NCBI RefSeq assembly: GCF_027594865.1
Contig: NZ_CP089391.1
Location: 2,262,501 to 2,326,500 of the forward strand
From: Bradyrhizobium xenonodulans
Lineage (GTDB): Bacteria; Pseudomonadota; Alphaproteobacteria; Rhizobiales; Xanthobacteraceae
Reading direction: 5' to 3'
Length of the DNA: 64,000 bases
Shown: positions 34,072 to 43,039 of the stretch, piece by piece
How positions within the stretch are numbered: the stretch's first letter is position 1
Layout: each line of letters opens with the position of its first letter
Made by a program: the position numbers and the translations under genes
Notes under the pieces: model-generated
Database searches by the model: none
What the model was told of the DNA's origin: nothing
The model's input: only the letters and a program-made list of their open reading frames with translations

Positions 34072-34847
34072 TGGCGAGCGCCAACATCCAGGTCGCCGAA
34101 ACGCCGCTGGTGCTCTATGCGCTGCGCCGCGCCGACGATGCACTGATCCTCGGCCACCGGCTGTCGGAATGGTGCGGGCACGCGCCGATGCTGGAAGAGG
34201 ACATGGCGCTGTCCAACATCGCGCTCGACCTCATCGGCCAGGCCCGCGAGCTCTACAGCTACGCCGCCAAGGCCGAAGGCAAGGACAATGACGAGGACAA
34301 GCTCGCCTATTTGCGTGACGTCAGGCAATACCGCAATCTGCTGATGGTCGAGCAGCCGAACGGCGATTTCGCCCAGACTTTGGTGCGGCAGTTCTTCTAT
34401 TCCGCCTTCGCCGATCTCTACTGGCGCGCGATGATGGATTCGCGCGATACGATGCTGGCGGCGATTGCCGCGAAGTCGGAGAAAGAGAGCGCCTATCATC
34501 TGCGCCACGCCTCGGAATGGATCATCCGCCTTGGCGACGGTACCGACGAGAGCCATCGACGGGCGCAAGCCGCGATCGATCAGCTCTGGGCCTTCACCGG
34601 CGAGATGTTTGCCGTCGACGAGGGCGAACGCGCCCTGATCCATGCCGGTATCGCGGTCGATCCCGGGACCTTGCGCGGCCGCTGGCTGACAACGCTCGCC
34701 GATGTCGCCGGCGAAGCAACGCTGGTCCTGCCGCAGAACGACTGGATGCAGCAGGGCGGCCGCGCGGGTCGCCACAGCGAGCATCTCGGCCACCTCCTCA
34801 GCGAACTGCAATCGATGCAGCGGACATTCCCGGGGCAGACATGGTGA
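34071..34847 (+). CDS. paaC: 1,2-phenylacetyl-CoA epoxidase, structural subunit C
   Basis: 258 residues from the ATG at 34071 that overlaps the paaB stop; an in-frame GTG three bases earlier is possible. Ferritin-like helical protein related to PaaA with its metal ligands no longer needed: RADDALILGHRLSEWCGHAPMLEEDMALSNIALDLIGQARELYSYAAK and SAYHLRHASEWIIRLGDGTDESH. It scaffolds the catalytic PaaA subunit. It overlaps paaD by 7 bases. Confidence 0.96.
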   Translation: MASANIQVAETPLVLYALRRADDALILGHRLSEWCGHAPMLEEDMALSNIALDLIGQARELYSYAAKAEGKDNDEDKLAYLRDVRQYRNLLMVEQPNGDFAQTLVRQFFYSAFADLYWRAMMDSRDTMLAAIAAKSEKESAYHLRHASEWIIRLGDGTDESHRRAQAAIDQLWAFTGEMFAVDEGERALIHAGIAVDPGTLRGRWLTTLADVAGEATLVLPQNDWMQQGGRAGRHSEHLGHLLSELQSMQRTFPGQTW

Positions 34848-35344
34848 CCGTGCTCGAACGCGACAACGAGTTGCGCCGGCGTGCCTGGGCCGCTGCAGCG
34901 AGCGTTGTCGACCCCGAGATCCCCGTGCTGACCATCGCCGATCTCGGTGTGCTCCGCGATGTTGTGCTCGACGGCGACCATGTCGAGGTCGCGATTACGC
35001 CGACCTATTCGGGCTGCCCGGCCATGAACATGATCGCGCTTGAAATCGAGCTTGCGCTGGAGCGCGCCGGCTTTCGCGGACCAAAGGTCCACACCGTGCT
35101 CTCGCCGGCCTGGACCACCGAGTGGATGAGCGAAGAGGGCCGCCGCAAGCTCCGCGCCTACGGCATCGCGCCGCCGCAGTTCGGAGGCTCGCGCCGCGCG
35201 CTGTTCGGCGAGCAGGCCGTCGTGTGCCCGCAATGCGGCTCCGAGGCGACCGAGCTGCTGTCCGAATTCGGCTCGACCTCCTGCAAGGCACTGTGGCGCT
35301 GCAAGGCCTGCCGCGAACCCTTCGACTACTTCAAGTGTCATTGA
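34841..35344 (+). CDS. paaD: Phenylacetate degradation protein PaaD (Fe-S assembly type)
   Basis: 167 residues from the ATG at 34841, inside the end of paaC. Residues ~10-110 are a MIP18/DUF59 domain (VVDPEIPVLTIADLGVLRDVVLDGDHVEVAITPTYSGCPAMNMI, with the reactive Cys in SGCP). The C-terminal ~45 residues form a zinc-ribbon-like part (CPQCGS...CKALWRCKACREPFDYFKCH). It is believed to help cluster assembly on the oxygenase reductase. Two bases separate its stop from paaE. Confidence 0.95.
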   Translation: MVTVLERDNELRRRAWAAAASVVDPEIPVLTIADLGVLRDVVLDGDHVEVAITPTYSGCPAMNMIALEIELALERAGFRGPKVHTVLSPAWTTEWMSEEGRRKLRAYGIAPPQFGGSRRALFGEQAVVCPQCGSEATELLSEFGSTSCKALWRCKACREPFDYFKCH

Positions 35345-35346
35345 CC

Positions 35347-36429
35347 ATGTCCGCAGCCGCACCGCGCTTCCATCGTCTGGCCGTCAACGACCTCCGCCGC
35401 GAGGCGTCGGACGCCGTTTCGATGACCTTCGTTATCCCCGGCGAACTCGCCGGCGATTACGCTTTCACGCCCGGCCAGTACCTCACGCTTCGCACCACGC
35501 TCGACGGTGAGGAGGTGCGCCGCTCCTATTCCATCTGCTCCGGCCCTGACGACGGCGAGATCCGCATTGCCGTGAAGAAGATCGACGGCGGCGCCTTCTC
35601 CAACTGGGCGGCGGACGAGCTGAAATGTGGCGACGAGCTTGACGTGATGACGCCGACCGGACGTTTCGGCTTCGTTCCGCCGGATGATGCCGGGCGCATC
35701 CATGTCGGCTTTGCCGCGGGCTCCGGCATCACGCCGATCCTGTCGATCGTCAAGGGCATCCTCGCGCGCGAGCCGGCCAGCCGCTTCTTCCTGTTCTACG
35801 GCAACCGCGCGACCGACAACATCATGTTCCTCGAGGCGCTCGAGGAGCTGAAGGACCGCTTCATCGATCGCCTCTCGATCTTCCACGTCATCTCCGGCGA
35901 GGAGCAGGACATCCCGATCCTGCATGGCCGGCTCGACGGCGACAAGGTGAAGGTGCTGTTGCGCTCGCTGGTGCCGGCGGCAAGCGTCGATCATGTCTTC
36001 ATCTGCGGTCCGTCCGGCATGAGCGAAGAGATCGAGGCGACCTGCCGCGATCTCGGCATCGCGGATGAACGTATCCACGTCGAGCGCTTCGTCTCCGAAT
36101 TCGGCGGCAAGCCGCGGCCAAAGAAGGTCGTTGCGCCCGACGCGCCGCCGAAGGCGATCGCGTCGCTGATTATCGACGGCAAGCGCCGCGACGTGCCGGT
36201 CGCCGAGGACGAGGCGATCCTCGACGCCGCCTTGCGCGCCGGCGTCGATCTGCCCTTCGCCTGCAAGGGCGGCATGTGCTCGACCTGTCGCGCCAAGCTG
36301 GTCGAGGGCGAAGCGCCGATGGACATCAACTACTCGCTGGAACCCTGGGAGCTGAAGGCCGGTTTTGTACTCACCTGCCAGGCAAAGCCGTCGTCGGATC
36401 GGGTCGTGGTCGATTACGACCACGTTTGA
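35347..36429 (+). CDS. paaE: 1,2-phenylacetyl-CoA epoxidase reductase subunit E
   Basis: 360 residues. An FAD-binding barrel (RRSYSICSGPDDGEIRIAVKKIDGGAFSNW, ~60-95), a ferredoxin-NADP reductase-type nucleotide domain (GFAAGSGITPILSIVKGIL, CGPSGMSEEIE) and a C-terminal plant-type [2Fe-2S] domain with Cys306, Cys311, Cys314 and Cys344. It passes electrons from NAD(P)H to the PaaA di-iron centre. The paaI gene starts 53 bases downstream. Confidence 0.97.
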   Translation: MSAAAPRFHRLAVNDLRREASDAVSMTFVIPGELAGDYAFTPGQYLTLRTTLDGEEVRRSYSICSGPDDGEIRIAVKKIDGGAFSNWAADELKCGDELDVMTPTGRFGFVPPDDAGRIHVGFAAGSGITPILSIVKGILAREPASRFFLFYGNRATDNIMFLEALEELKDRFIDRLSIFHVISGEEQDIPILHGRLDGDKVKVLLRSLVPAASVDHVFICGPSGMSEEIEATCRDLGIADERIHVERFVSEFGGKPRPKKVVAPDAPPKAIASLIIDGKRRDVPVAEDEAILDAALRAGVDLPFACKGGMCSTCRAKLVEGEAPMDINYSLEPWELKAGFVLTCQAKPSSDRVVVDYDHV

Positions 36430-36482
36430 CAGTTGGCCAACCAGCAGAACATCATGAGTAAACAATTGGCCGGGAGAAGCGC

Positions 36483-36932
36483 GTGAACGTCAAAGCCGCC
36501 CTGTCGCCTGAGGATGTTGCCCGCGCCTGCGCCGAAGCGATGTGGGCGGAAGACGATGCCTCCAAAGGGCTCGGCATGGAGATCGTCGAGATCGGCCCGG
36601 GCTTTGCGACGCTGGCAATGAATGTGCGGCCGGACATGGTCAACGGCCAGCGCATCGCCCATGGCGGCTTCATCTTCACGCTCGCCGATTCCGCCTTCGC
36701 GTTTGCCTGCAATTCGCACAATGAACGTGTCGTGGCGGCACAGGGCCAGATCACCTTCATCAAACCGGGCAAGCTCGGCGATCGCCTCGTTGCGAAAGCG
36801 CGGGAGGTGACCCGCGGCGGTCGCTCCGGCATCTACGACGTTCGCGTCACCGCAGGCGACACGGTCATTGCAGAATTCCGCGGGCATTCGCGTGTCATTC
36901 CCGGCACGTGGCTGCCACAGCAGGACAAATAA
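36483..36932 (+). CDS. paaI: Hydroxyphenylacetyl-CoA thioesterase PaaI
   Basis: 149 residues from a GTG start preceded by GGGAGAAG. The hot-dog thioesterase fold is marked by NGQRIAHGGFIFTLADSAFAFACNS, with HGG at 60-62 and the catalytic Asp69. PaaI hydrolyses CoA thioesters that build up as dead-end products of the pathway, so it guards the CoA pool. It lies between paaE and paaK, so it is probably co-transcribed with both. Confidence 0.94.
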   Translation: MNVKAALSPEDVARACAEAMWAEDDASKGLGMEIVEIGPGFATLAMNVRPDMVNGQRIAHGGFIFTLADSAFAFACNSHNERVVAAQGQITFIKPGKLGDRLVAKAREVTRGGRSGIYDVRVTAGDTVIAEFRGHSRVIPGTWLPQQDK

Positions 36933-36961
36933 AAAGAACGAACAAATGTGGGGAAACGAGG

Positions 36962-38293
36962 ATGGCTCTGACGAGGCCCAAGGAAGGTGGCAACACCTAT
37001 AGCGCCGAGATGGACGCGCATGAGCGTGCGTCACGCGACGAGATCATGGCGCTGCAGACGCGGCGGCTGGCCTGGTCGCTGAAGCACGCCTACGACAACG
37101 TCGCGCATTATCGCAAGGCCTTCGATGCGGCCGGCGTGCACCCGTCCGACTTTCGCGAGCTGTCCGATCTCGCGAAGTTTCCGTTCACCGTGAAGACAGA
37201 TCTGCGCGACAATTATCCCTTCAACATGTTCGCGGTGCCGCGTGAAAAGCTGGTGCGCGTGCATGCCTCGTCCGGCACGACGGGCAAGCCGATCGTGGTG
37301 GGCTACACGCAAGCCGACATCGACACCTGGTCGGAGGTGATGGCGCGCTCGATCCGCGCCGCCGGCGGCCGGACAGGCATGATCATCCACAATGCCTATG
37401 GCTACGGCCTCTTCACCGGCGGCTTAGGCGTGCACTACGGAGCCGAAAAGCTCGGTTGCACCGTGGTGCCGATCTCGGGCGGCATGACCGAGCGGCAGGT
37501 GCAGCTCATCAACGACTTCCGCCCCGACATCATCACGGTGACGCCGAGCTACATGCTGGCGATCCTCGACGAGTTCAAGCGCCAGAAGCTCGATCCGCGC
37601 GAGTGCTCGCTCAAGGTCGGCATCTTCGGCGCCGAGCCCTGGACCAATGCGATGCGCGGCGAGATCGAGGAGGCCTTCGACATGGATGCGACCGACATCT
37701 ATGGTCTGTCCGAAGTGATCGGGCCCGGCGTCGCGCAGGAGTGCATTGAGACCAAGGACGGTCTGCACATCTGGGAAGACCATTTCTACCCCGAAGTGAT
37801 CGACCCCGAGACCGGCGCGGTGCTGCCCGATGGCGAGAAGGGCGAGCTGGTGTTCACCTCGCTCACCAAGGAGGCCTTTCCGGTGATCCGCTATCGCACC
37901 CGTGACCTGACGCGGCTGCTGCCGGGCACGGCGCGGCCGGGCATGCGGCGAATGGAGAAGGTCACGGGCCGTTCGGACGACATGATCATCCTGCGCGGTG
38001 TCAATCTGTTCCCGACCCAGATCGAGGAGGTGCTGCTCGCAACCGACTGGTGCGGCGGACATTTCATCCTCGAGCTGACCCGGGAAGGCCGCATGGACGA
38101 GCTGACAATCATCGCGGAGGCGCGGCCCGAAAGCTGGGACGGACGGGGTCTCGTCGACCACGCGGACCGGATCTCGACCCACATCAAGAATACGATAGGC
38201 ATCAGCTCGAAGGTGCAGGTGGTTGCGCCTGCCACGCTGGAACGCTCGCTCGGCAAGGCCAAACGCCTCTACGACAAGCGGCCCAAGGACTAG
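36962..38293 (+). CDS. paaK: Phenylacetate-CoA ligase
   Basis: 443 residues from the ATG at 36962 (GAAACGAGG directly before it). Adenylate-forming enzyme motifs: the A3 phosphate loop SSGTTGKPIVVGYT near 100, YGLSEVIGPGVAQE near 240, and the late LTRLLPGTARPGMRRMEKVTGRSDDMIILRGVNLFPTQIEEVL hinge region; AMP-binding C-terminal domain of the PaaK type follows. It makes phenylacetyl-CoA, the substrate of the paaABCE oxygenase and the inducer that relieves PaaX. The lower pathway genes (paaG, paaZ, paaJ, paaH, paaF) are not in this window. Confidence 0.97.
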   Translation: MALTRPKEGGNTYSAEMDAHERASRDEIMALQTRRLAWSLKHAYDNVAHYRKAFDAAGVHPSDFRELSDLAKFPFTVKTDLRDNYPFNMFAVPREKLVRVHASSGTTGKPIVVGYTQADIDTWSEVMARSIRAAGGRTGMIIHNAYGYGLFTGGLGVHYGAEKLGCTVVPISGGMTERQVQLINDFRPDIITVTPSYMLAILDEFKRQKLDPRECSLKVGIFGAEPWTNAMRGEIEEAFDMDATDIYGLSEVIGPGVAQECIETKDGLHIWEDHFYPEVIDPETGAVLPDGEKGELVFTSLTKEAFPVIRYRTRDLTRLLPGTARPGMRRMEKVTGRSDDMIILRGVNLFPTQIEEVLLATDWCGGHFILELTREGRMDELTIIAEARPESWDGRGLVDHADRISTHIKNTIGISSKVQVVAPATLERSLGKAKRLYDKRPKD

Positions 38294-38303
38294 GTCTCAC
38301 ACC

Positions 38304-38412
38304 CCTCATGGTGAGGAGGCGCGTGAGCGCCGTCTCGAACCATGGAGGCCCGCTCGCGCTGCGGGGCCTTCATCCTTCGAGACGCCTGCTTCGCAGGCTC
38401 CTCAGGATGAGG
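38304..38412. repeat. CCTCATGGTGAGGAGGC-type composite palindromic repeat
   Basis: Left end CCTCATGGTGAGG and right end CCTCAGGATGAGG frame GCGCGTGAGCGC, CGTCTCGAACCATGG, GGCCCGC...GGGGCC and TTCGAGACG...CTTCGCAG. CGTCTCGAA and TTCGAGACG are inverted copies. It sits in the gap between paaK and the next gene and may end paa transcription. No related copy elsewhere in the window is obvious. Confidence 0.75.
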
Positions 38413-38475
38413 GGAGGCGGTTGACTTGACCCGCCCCAAGGGCGACAAGGCCCGCGAGAAATCGTGGGTCTTTCG

Positions 38476-39480
38476 ATGTCGTCAGCCGATCCTAAAACCG
38501 TCGAAGCGCGCTGCGTGCGCCTCGATTCCAAGGCCGAGAACGCCGCTGCGGTCGCGCCGGTCGTCGAGCGTCAGACGCTCGCGCGCGGGCCGAACGATGT
38601 GCTGATCGAGGTGAAGGCCGCGGCCGTCAATCCGTCCGACGTGAAGGCTGCGACCGGTCTGATGCCCTACGCCGTATTCCCGCGTACGCCCGGCCGCGAC
38701 TACGCCGGCGTGGTGATCGACGGGCCGGCGGGCACGATCGGCCGCGAAGTGTTCGGCTCGTCGGGTGATCTCGGCATCCGCCGCGACGGCACCCACGCCA
38801 GCCATCTCGTGGTCGATGCCGACGCCGTCGTGGAGAAGCCCACGACTGTGTCCTGGGAAGAGGCCGCCGGAATCGGCGTGCCCTTCGTCACCGCCATGGA
38901 AGGCTTTCGCCGCGCCGGCGTGCCGAAGAGCGGTGAGGCCGTTTTGGTGTTCGGCGTCAACGGCAAGGTCGGTCAGGCCGCGGTGCAGATCGCGACCTGG
39001 CAGGGCGCGCGCGTCATCGGCGTGGTGCGCAAGGCGGAAGCCTATGAAGGTCATGCCAACGCGCCGATCGAGGTGATCGACGCCTCCGCAACTGATGTCG
39101 CCGTGCGCGTGCGCGAAATGACCGGCGGCAAGGGCGCCGACATCGTCTTCAACACAGTCGGAGATCCCTATTTCCAGGCCGCGCACAAGTCGCTGGCACT
39201 GCGCGGCCGCCAGATCCTGATCGCCGCGATCGACCGCATCGTGCAGTTCAACATCCTCGAATTCTACCGCGGCCAGCACACCTATGTCGGCATCGACACG
39301 CTCGGCCTGTCGTCGGCCGCAACGGGCGCGGTGCTGCGCGACCTCGGTCCGGGCTTTGCGAGCGGCCATTTGAAGCCGTTTCCGATCAACGCGAATGCCG
39401 TCTATCCGCTCGAGCGGGCCAAGGAGGCGTACGTCGCAGTCGCCGGCTCCTCGCGGGACCGCGTGATCCTGAAGCCGTAA
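38476..39480 (+). CDS. MDR-family (quinone oxidoreductase-like) alcohol dehydrogenase
   Basis: 334 residues from the ATG at 38476; a GTG at 38464 is an alternative and neither has a strong ribosome-binding site. The GroES-like N-terminal half (VLIEVKAAAVNPSDVKAATGLMPYAVFPRTPGRDYAGVV) lacks the Cys/His zinc ligands of classic alcohol dehydrogenases, as in quinone oxidoreductases. The NAD(P)-binding stretch is VLVFGVNGKVGQAAVQIATWQGARVIGV. A zinc-free NADPH-dependent reductase is likely. The stop shares its last base with the ATG of the YeeE/YedE gene (TAATG). Confidence 0.85.
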   Translation: MSSADPKTVEARCVRLDSKAENAAAVAPVVERQTLARGPNDVLIEVKAAAVNPSDVKAATGLMPYAVFPRTPGRDYAGVVIDGPAGTIGREVFGSSGDLGIRRDGTHASHLVVDADAVVEKPTTVSWEEAAGIGVPFVTAMEGFRRAGVPKSGEAVLVFGVNGKVGQAAVQIATWQGARVIGVVRKAEAYEGHANAPIEVIDASATDVAVRVREMTGGKGADIVFNTVGDPYFQAAHKSLALRGRQILIAAIDRIVQFNILEFYRGQHTYVGIDTLGLSSAATGAVLRDLGPGFASGHLKPFPINANAVYPLERAKEAYVAVAGSSRDRVILKP

Positions 39481-40538
39481 TGATGGAATCCGCCCAATTC
39501 GTCATCTTCGCCGGCCTCGTCATCGGTCTCGTCTATGGCGCCGTTGGCCTGCTCAGCGGCTTCTGCCTGATGAGCAGCATGCGCGGCTTTCTTGCTGACG
39601 GAGACGGGCGGCTGGTGCGGACCTATGCGCTGGCAATCGCGGTTGCGATCGCCGCCAGCCAGTTCTTTGCCGGCAACGGCATGGTCGATCTCGGCAAGTC
39701 GATCTACCTGCAACCAACCTTTTCCGTGCCGGTGCTGTTCCTCGGCGGCCTGCTGTTCGGCTACGGTATGGTGCTGTCGAACGGCTGCGGCTCGCGTGCG
39801 CTGGTGCTGCTCGGTCGCGGCAATCTCCGCTCCTTCGTCGTCGTGATCGTGCTGGGCATTGCCGCGCAGATGACGCTCAAGGGGCTGATCGCCCCGGCGC
39901 GCATCGCGCTGGTTCAGGCCTCGCAAGCCACTGTCAGCGCCAATTCACTGCCGTCGTTACTCGCAACGCTCGGTCTCACTGAAACCATCTCACGCGCACT
40001 GGCCGCAATTGTCATCGTCGTTACGCTGGTCCTGTTTGCCTTTGCGCATCCGGCGTTCCGCCGTTCGCCGGGCCAGATTGCAGCCGGTGTCGTTGTCGGC
40101 CTCTTGGTGGCGAGCGGCTGGTTCGTCACTGGCTATCTCGGTGCCGACGACTTCAATCCCGTGCCCGTCACCTCGCTCACCTTCATCGCTCCGATCGCGG
40201 ACTCCCTGCAATACGCCATGCTTTCGACCGGCCTGACGCTGAATTTCGGCATTGCGACGGTCGCCGGTGTCTTCGCCGGCAGCCTGGTCACTGCACTCGC
40301 CACGGGCCGCTTCCATCTCGAAGGCTATTCATCGCCACGTCACATGCTGCGCTCGGCGAGTGGCGCTGCGCTGATGGGCATCGGCGGCGTGATGGCGTTC
40401 GGCTGCTCGATCGGGCAGGGGCTCACCGGTGTATCGACGCTCGCGCTGGGGTCGTTCGTCGCGCTCGCCGGCATCCTGCTCGGCACGGCCGCCGGCCTGC
40501 GCGGTAGCCTGCGCGTTCAGCCGCTCGCGGTGGCCTGA
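39480..40538 (+). CDS. YeeE/YedE family membrane transporter
   Basis: 352 residues with about nine membrane segments. Both signature Cys blocks of the family are present in repeated halves: YGAVGLLSGFCLMSSMRGFL and VLSNGCGSRALVLLGRGNLRSFVV in the first half, and MAFGCSIGQGLTGVSTLALGSFVAL in the second. Members move sulfur compounds such as thiosulfate. It is coupled to the oxidoreductase gene upstream by TAATG. Its 3' end overlaps the convergent EamA gene by 22 bases. Confidence 0.9.
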   Translation: MMESAQFVIFAGLVIGLVYGAVGLLSGFCLMSSMRGFLADGDGRLVRTYALAIAVAIAASQFFAGNGMVDLGKSIYLQPTFSVPVLFLGGLLFGYGMVLSNGCGSRALVLLGRGNLRSFVVVIVLGIAAQMTLKGLIAPARIALVQASQATVSANSLPSLLATLGLTETISRALAAIVIVVTLVLFAFAHPAFRRSPGQIAAGVVVGLLVASGWFVTGYLGADDFNPVPVTSLTFIAPIADSLQYAMLSTGLTLNFGIATVAGVFAGSLVTALATGRFHLEGYSSPRHMLRSASGAALMGIGGVMAFGCSIGQGLTGVSTLALGSFVALAGILLGTAAGLRGSLRVQPLAVA

Positions 40539-41431
40539 CGGCGCAGCAGCCGGTCGCCCAAGGTCGCAAGGCCGATGCCGGCGACGATCAGTCCGGCCGC
40601 AACGGCCAGACTTATGTCGATGGGCTCACCGAGCAGGATCGCAGCGCTGGCGATGCCGACGAGCGGCGTGCCAGTGGTGCCGAGCGACGTCGTCAGCGCC
40701 GAGATGCTCTTGTTGACCATCGACATCGCCCAATAGGCCAGCGCTGTCCCGATCAGGCCGGAATACAGGAACAGCAGGACGAGCCTCCACGACCACTCCG
40801 CGTGCGGCAGGCCCTCGATGACGAGTGCGCTGACCGTCAGCACGATCGTCGCCACCAGCACCTGCCAGATCAGAAGCTGGAGCGGCGAGGCGATCCAGCG
40901 GTGGGCGCGGATATAGATGATATTCGCCGCCCAGGAGATCGCGGCGAGGATGACCATGCCGGCGCCGAGTACGACGTTGGCGTTGGTCCAGTCGATCGAG
41001 GTAGGGTTCAAGATCACAGCAAGCCCGATCAAGCCCAGCAGCGCGCCAGCGAGCTTTGGTGCCGTCAGCGTGTCCTTCCCGAGCAGCGGCGCGGCGATCG
41101 CGACCCAGAGCGGCGTGGTGTAGCCGAGCACGATAGCCTTGCTCGCGGGCAGGAAGCGCACACCGGCCGCAACAAGAACCGAGAACACCGTCATGTGCAG
41201 CAGCGCTACGCTGAGGACCACAGGAATGTCGCGCCGTTCCGGGATCACCAGATTGTTGCTGAGCCCGAGGATCAGGAACAGTGCGGCCAACGCGATCCAG
41301 CTCCGGATCGCCGACGTCCACAACGGCGGAAGGAACTGGACGAGCTGCTTCGTCACCGACCAGTTGACGCCCCAGGCCAGCACGACGATCAGGAACAGGC
41401 CGACAGCCGCGCGGGATGAGAGGGAGTTCAT
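40517..41431 (-). CDS. EamA/DMT superfamily transporter
   Basis: 304 residues from the ATG at 41431, with AGGGAG-type spacing weak but the protein N-terminus MNSLSSRAAVGLFLIVVLAWGVNWSVTKQLV typical; the frame extends upstream without family character. Ten membrane helices in two EamA repeats (GVNWSV near 20 and AANIIYIRAHRW near 170). Such carriers export or import amino acids and other small metabolites. The divergent MocR-type regulator next to it probably controls it. The gene ends inside the convergent YeeE/YedE coding region. Confidence 0.9.
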   Translation of the reverse strand: MNSLSSRAAVGLFLIVVLAWGVNWSVTKQLVQFLPPLWTSAIRSWIALAALFLILGLSNNLVIPERRDIPVVLSVALLHMTVFSVLVAAGVRFLPASKAIVLGYTTPLWVAIAAPLLGKDTLTAPKLAGALLGLIGLAVILNPTSIDWTNANVVLGAGMVILAAISWAANIIYIRAHRWIASPLQLLIWQVLVATIVLTVSALVIEGLPHAEWSWRLVLLFLYSGLIGTALAYWAMSMVNKSISALTTSLGTTGTPLVGIASAAILLGEPIDISLAVAAGLIVAGIGLATLGDRLLRRQATASG

Positions 41432-41490
41432 CGCAGAATCCTTGAAGCAGTGCGGTCTGCGAGATAGCATCCCGGCTGGATCTTGAAAAA

Positions 41491-41520
41491 GTGCCAGATC
41501 GGAAAGGAATAAGGTGCCAG
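41491..41520. promoter_or_regulatory. Direct repeat GTGCCAG in the EamA/MocR intergenic region
   Basis: Two exact GTGCCAG heptamers begin 23 bases apart (41491 and 41514), about two helical turns, so they would face the same side of the helix. The second one covers the GTG start of the regulator gene. Tandem direct repeats spaced by whole turns are the usual type of site for MocR/PdxR regulators, which bind through two winged helices of a swapped dimer. Confidence 0.45.
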
Positions 41521-42962
41521 TTTCAGGAACGATGATCCCCGCGCTGATCGACCTGAAGCGGGCCGGCGACGACGGGTTGGCGGCGCAGCTAACGAGCCAG
41601 CTCCGAAGCCTGATCGCGACCGGCCGCCTGGGCAAAGGCATCGCGCTGCCGTCGAGCCGCTCGCTTGCGAGCGATCTCGGCGTCTCCCGCAACACAGTCA
41701 CCTATGCATTCGAGCAGCTCGCCGCCGAGGGATACCTAGCGGCGTCACACGGGCGCCGCCCGGTGGTGATGGTCGACGGCGGTGAGCGCATCGAAGCGGC
41801 GGGTGTCGTCGCATCCCGGGGGCGCTCTGCCAAGCCGCAGCTCTCACCTTGGGCTTCGAGGATCAAGCAGACAGACTGGCCGATGTCCTATCAGGCACCA
41901 CTAAAACCGTTGCGTCCGGGGCATGGTGATTTCAGGGAGTTTCCGAACGAGATCTGGGCGCGCTGCTTGCGCCGCCGCGCTGTGCGTGCGGCCAGACGCG
42001 AGCTTGGCTCAGTCAACCGGACGCGCCTGCGCGAGGCGCTGGCGCATTATCTGGCGACCAGCAGGGGCGTTCGCGCCACCGCGGACCAGATCCTGATCCT
42101 GCCAAGCGCGCAGGCTGCGCTGACCTTGATTGCGGCGGTGCTCGTCTCACCCGGCGATGACGTCTGGGTCGAGGATCCCGGCTATCCCGGCGCCGCGGCC
42201 GCCTTCCGTGCCTCCGGTGCGCGCGTGATGGGTATTAGGCTGGACGAGCAGGGCATGCAGCGGATGCCGGGACCGGCCGCGCCAAAGCTGATCTTCATGA
42301 CGCCGTCGCATCAGCATCCGACCGGACGGCTGATGTCGCTGGCCCGCCGCACTGAATTTCTTGGCATGAGCAGGCCCGGCAAGACCTGGATTGTGGAGGA
42401 CGATTACGACGGCGAATTCCACTATGACAGCCGGCCGGTGCCGGCCTTGCAGGGCATCGATGCCCATGGCCGCGTGTTCTATGTCGGCACCTTCTCGAAG
42501 GCGATGACCTCGGATATTCGGCTCGGCTATCTCGTCGTGCCGCCGGCGCTGGTCGACACTTTGGAGATTGCGCAGCGGCATATCGGGCTGATTGCTTCCA
42601 GCCACATCCAGGAAGCGCTGGCGGAGTTCATTGCCGATGGGCATTTCCTCGCGCATCTGCGCCGGATGCGCCGGCTCTATCACGTGCGCCGCGACCACCT
42701 GGTCGAAGGACTGGGGCGCCATCTCGGCGAAGTGCTTTCGGTCGAGGTGCCCTCGGGCGGCATCCAGCTCGTCGCCCGCCTCAAGCGCGGCCGGGCCGAT
42801 CAGGCCGCGGTCAGGCGGCTGGTTGCCGCGGGGGTTGAGACGCGAGCCCTGTCCAGCCTGGCGCTCGGCCAGCCGCGCGATCACGGCCTGCTGCTCGGCT
42901 TTGCGGCCTGGCGTGAGAGCGAGATCAGCGCGGCGGTGCGGACGATGGCGTCGTGCTTCTAG
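41514..42962 (+). CDS. MocR/PdxR-type transcriptional regulator (GntR winged helix fused to aminotransferase fold)
   Basis: 482 residues from a GTG start preceded by GGAAAGGA. The N-terminal GntR winged helix covers ~10-85 (LTSQLRSLIATGRLGKGIALPSSRSLASDLGVSRNTVTYAFEQLAAEGYLAASHGRRPVV). A linker leads to a fold-type I aminotransferase domain with PSAQAALTLIAAVLVSPGDDVWVEDPGYPGA, EDDYDGEFHYD and the PLP lysine Lys329 in YVGTFSKAMTSDIRLGYLV. It probably senses PLP or an amino acid and controls the divergent EamA gene. Confidence 0.93.
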   Translation: MPVSGTMIPALIDLKRAGDDGLAAQLTSQLRSLIATGRLGKGIALPSSRSLASDLGVSRNTVTYAFEQLAAEGYLAASHGRRPVVMVDGGERIEAAGVVASRGRSAKPQLSPWASRIKQTDWPMSYQAPLKPLRPGHGDFREFPNEIWARCLRRRAVRAARRELGSVNRTRLREALAHYLATSRGVRATADQILILPSAQAALTLIAAVLVSPGDDVWVEDPGYPGAAAAFRASGARVMGIRLDEQGMQRMPGPAAPKLIFMTPSHQHPTGRLMSLARRTEFLGMSRPGKTWIVEDDYDGEFHYDSRPVPALQGIDAHGRVFYVGTFSKAMTSDIRLGYLVVPPALVDTLEIAQRHIGLIASSHIQEALAEFIADGHFLAHLRRMRRLYHVRRDHLVEGLGRHLGEVLSVEVPSGGIQLVARLKRGRADQAAVRRLVAAGVETRALSSLALGQPRDHGLLLGFAAWRESEISAAVRTMASCF

Positions 42963-43039
42963 AGCATGATCCGGATCCGAAGGGCCGCGTTCGCGCAAAG
43001 TGCGCAGCGGTTTTCCTAATCTCATCGCGCTTTAGCGCG
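42963..43039. repeat. AGCATGATCCGGA-type intergenic repeat
   Basis: The 77 bases begin AGAGCATGATCCGGATCCGAAG, continue with CGCAAAGTGCGCAGCGGTTTTCC, and end CGCGCTTTAGCGCG, a short hairpin (CGCGCT-TT-AGCGCG). AGCATGATCCGGA resembles a frequent intergenic repeat of Bradyrhizobium genomes. It separates two convergent genes and could act as a terminator. Only one copy is in the window. Confidence 0.6.
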
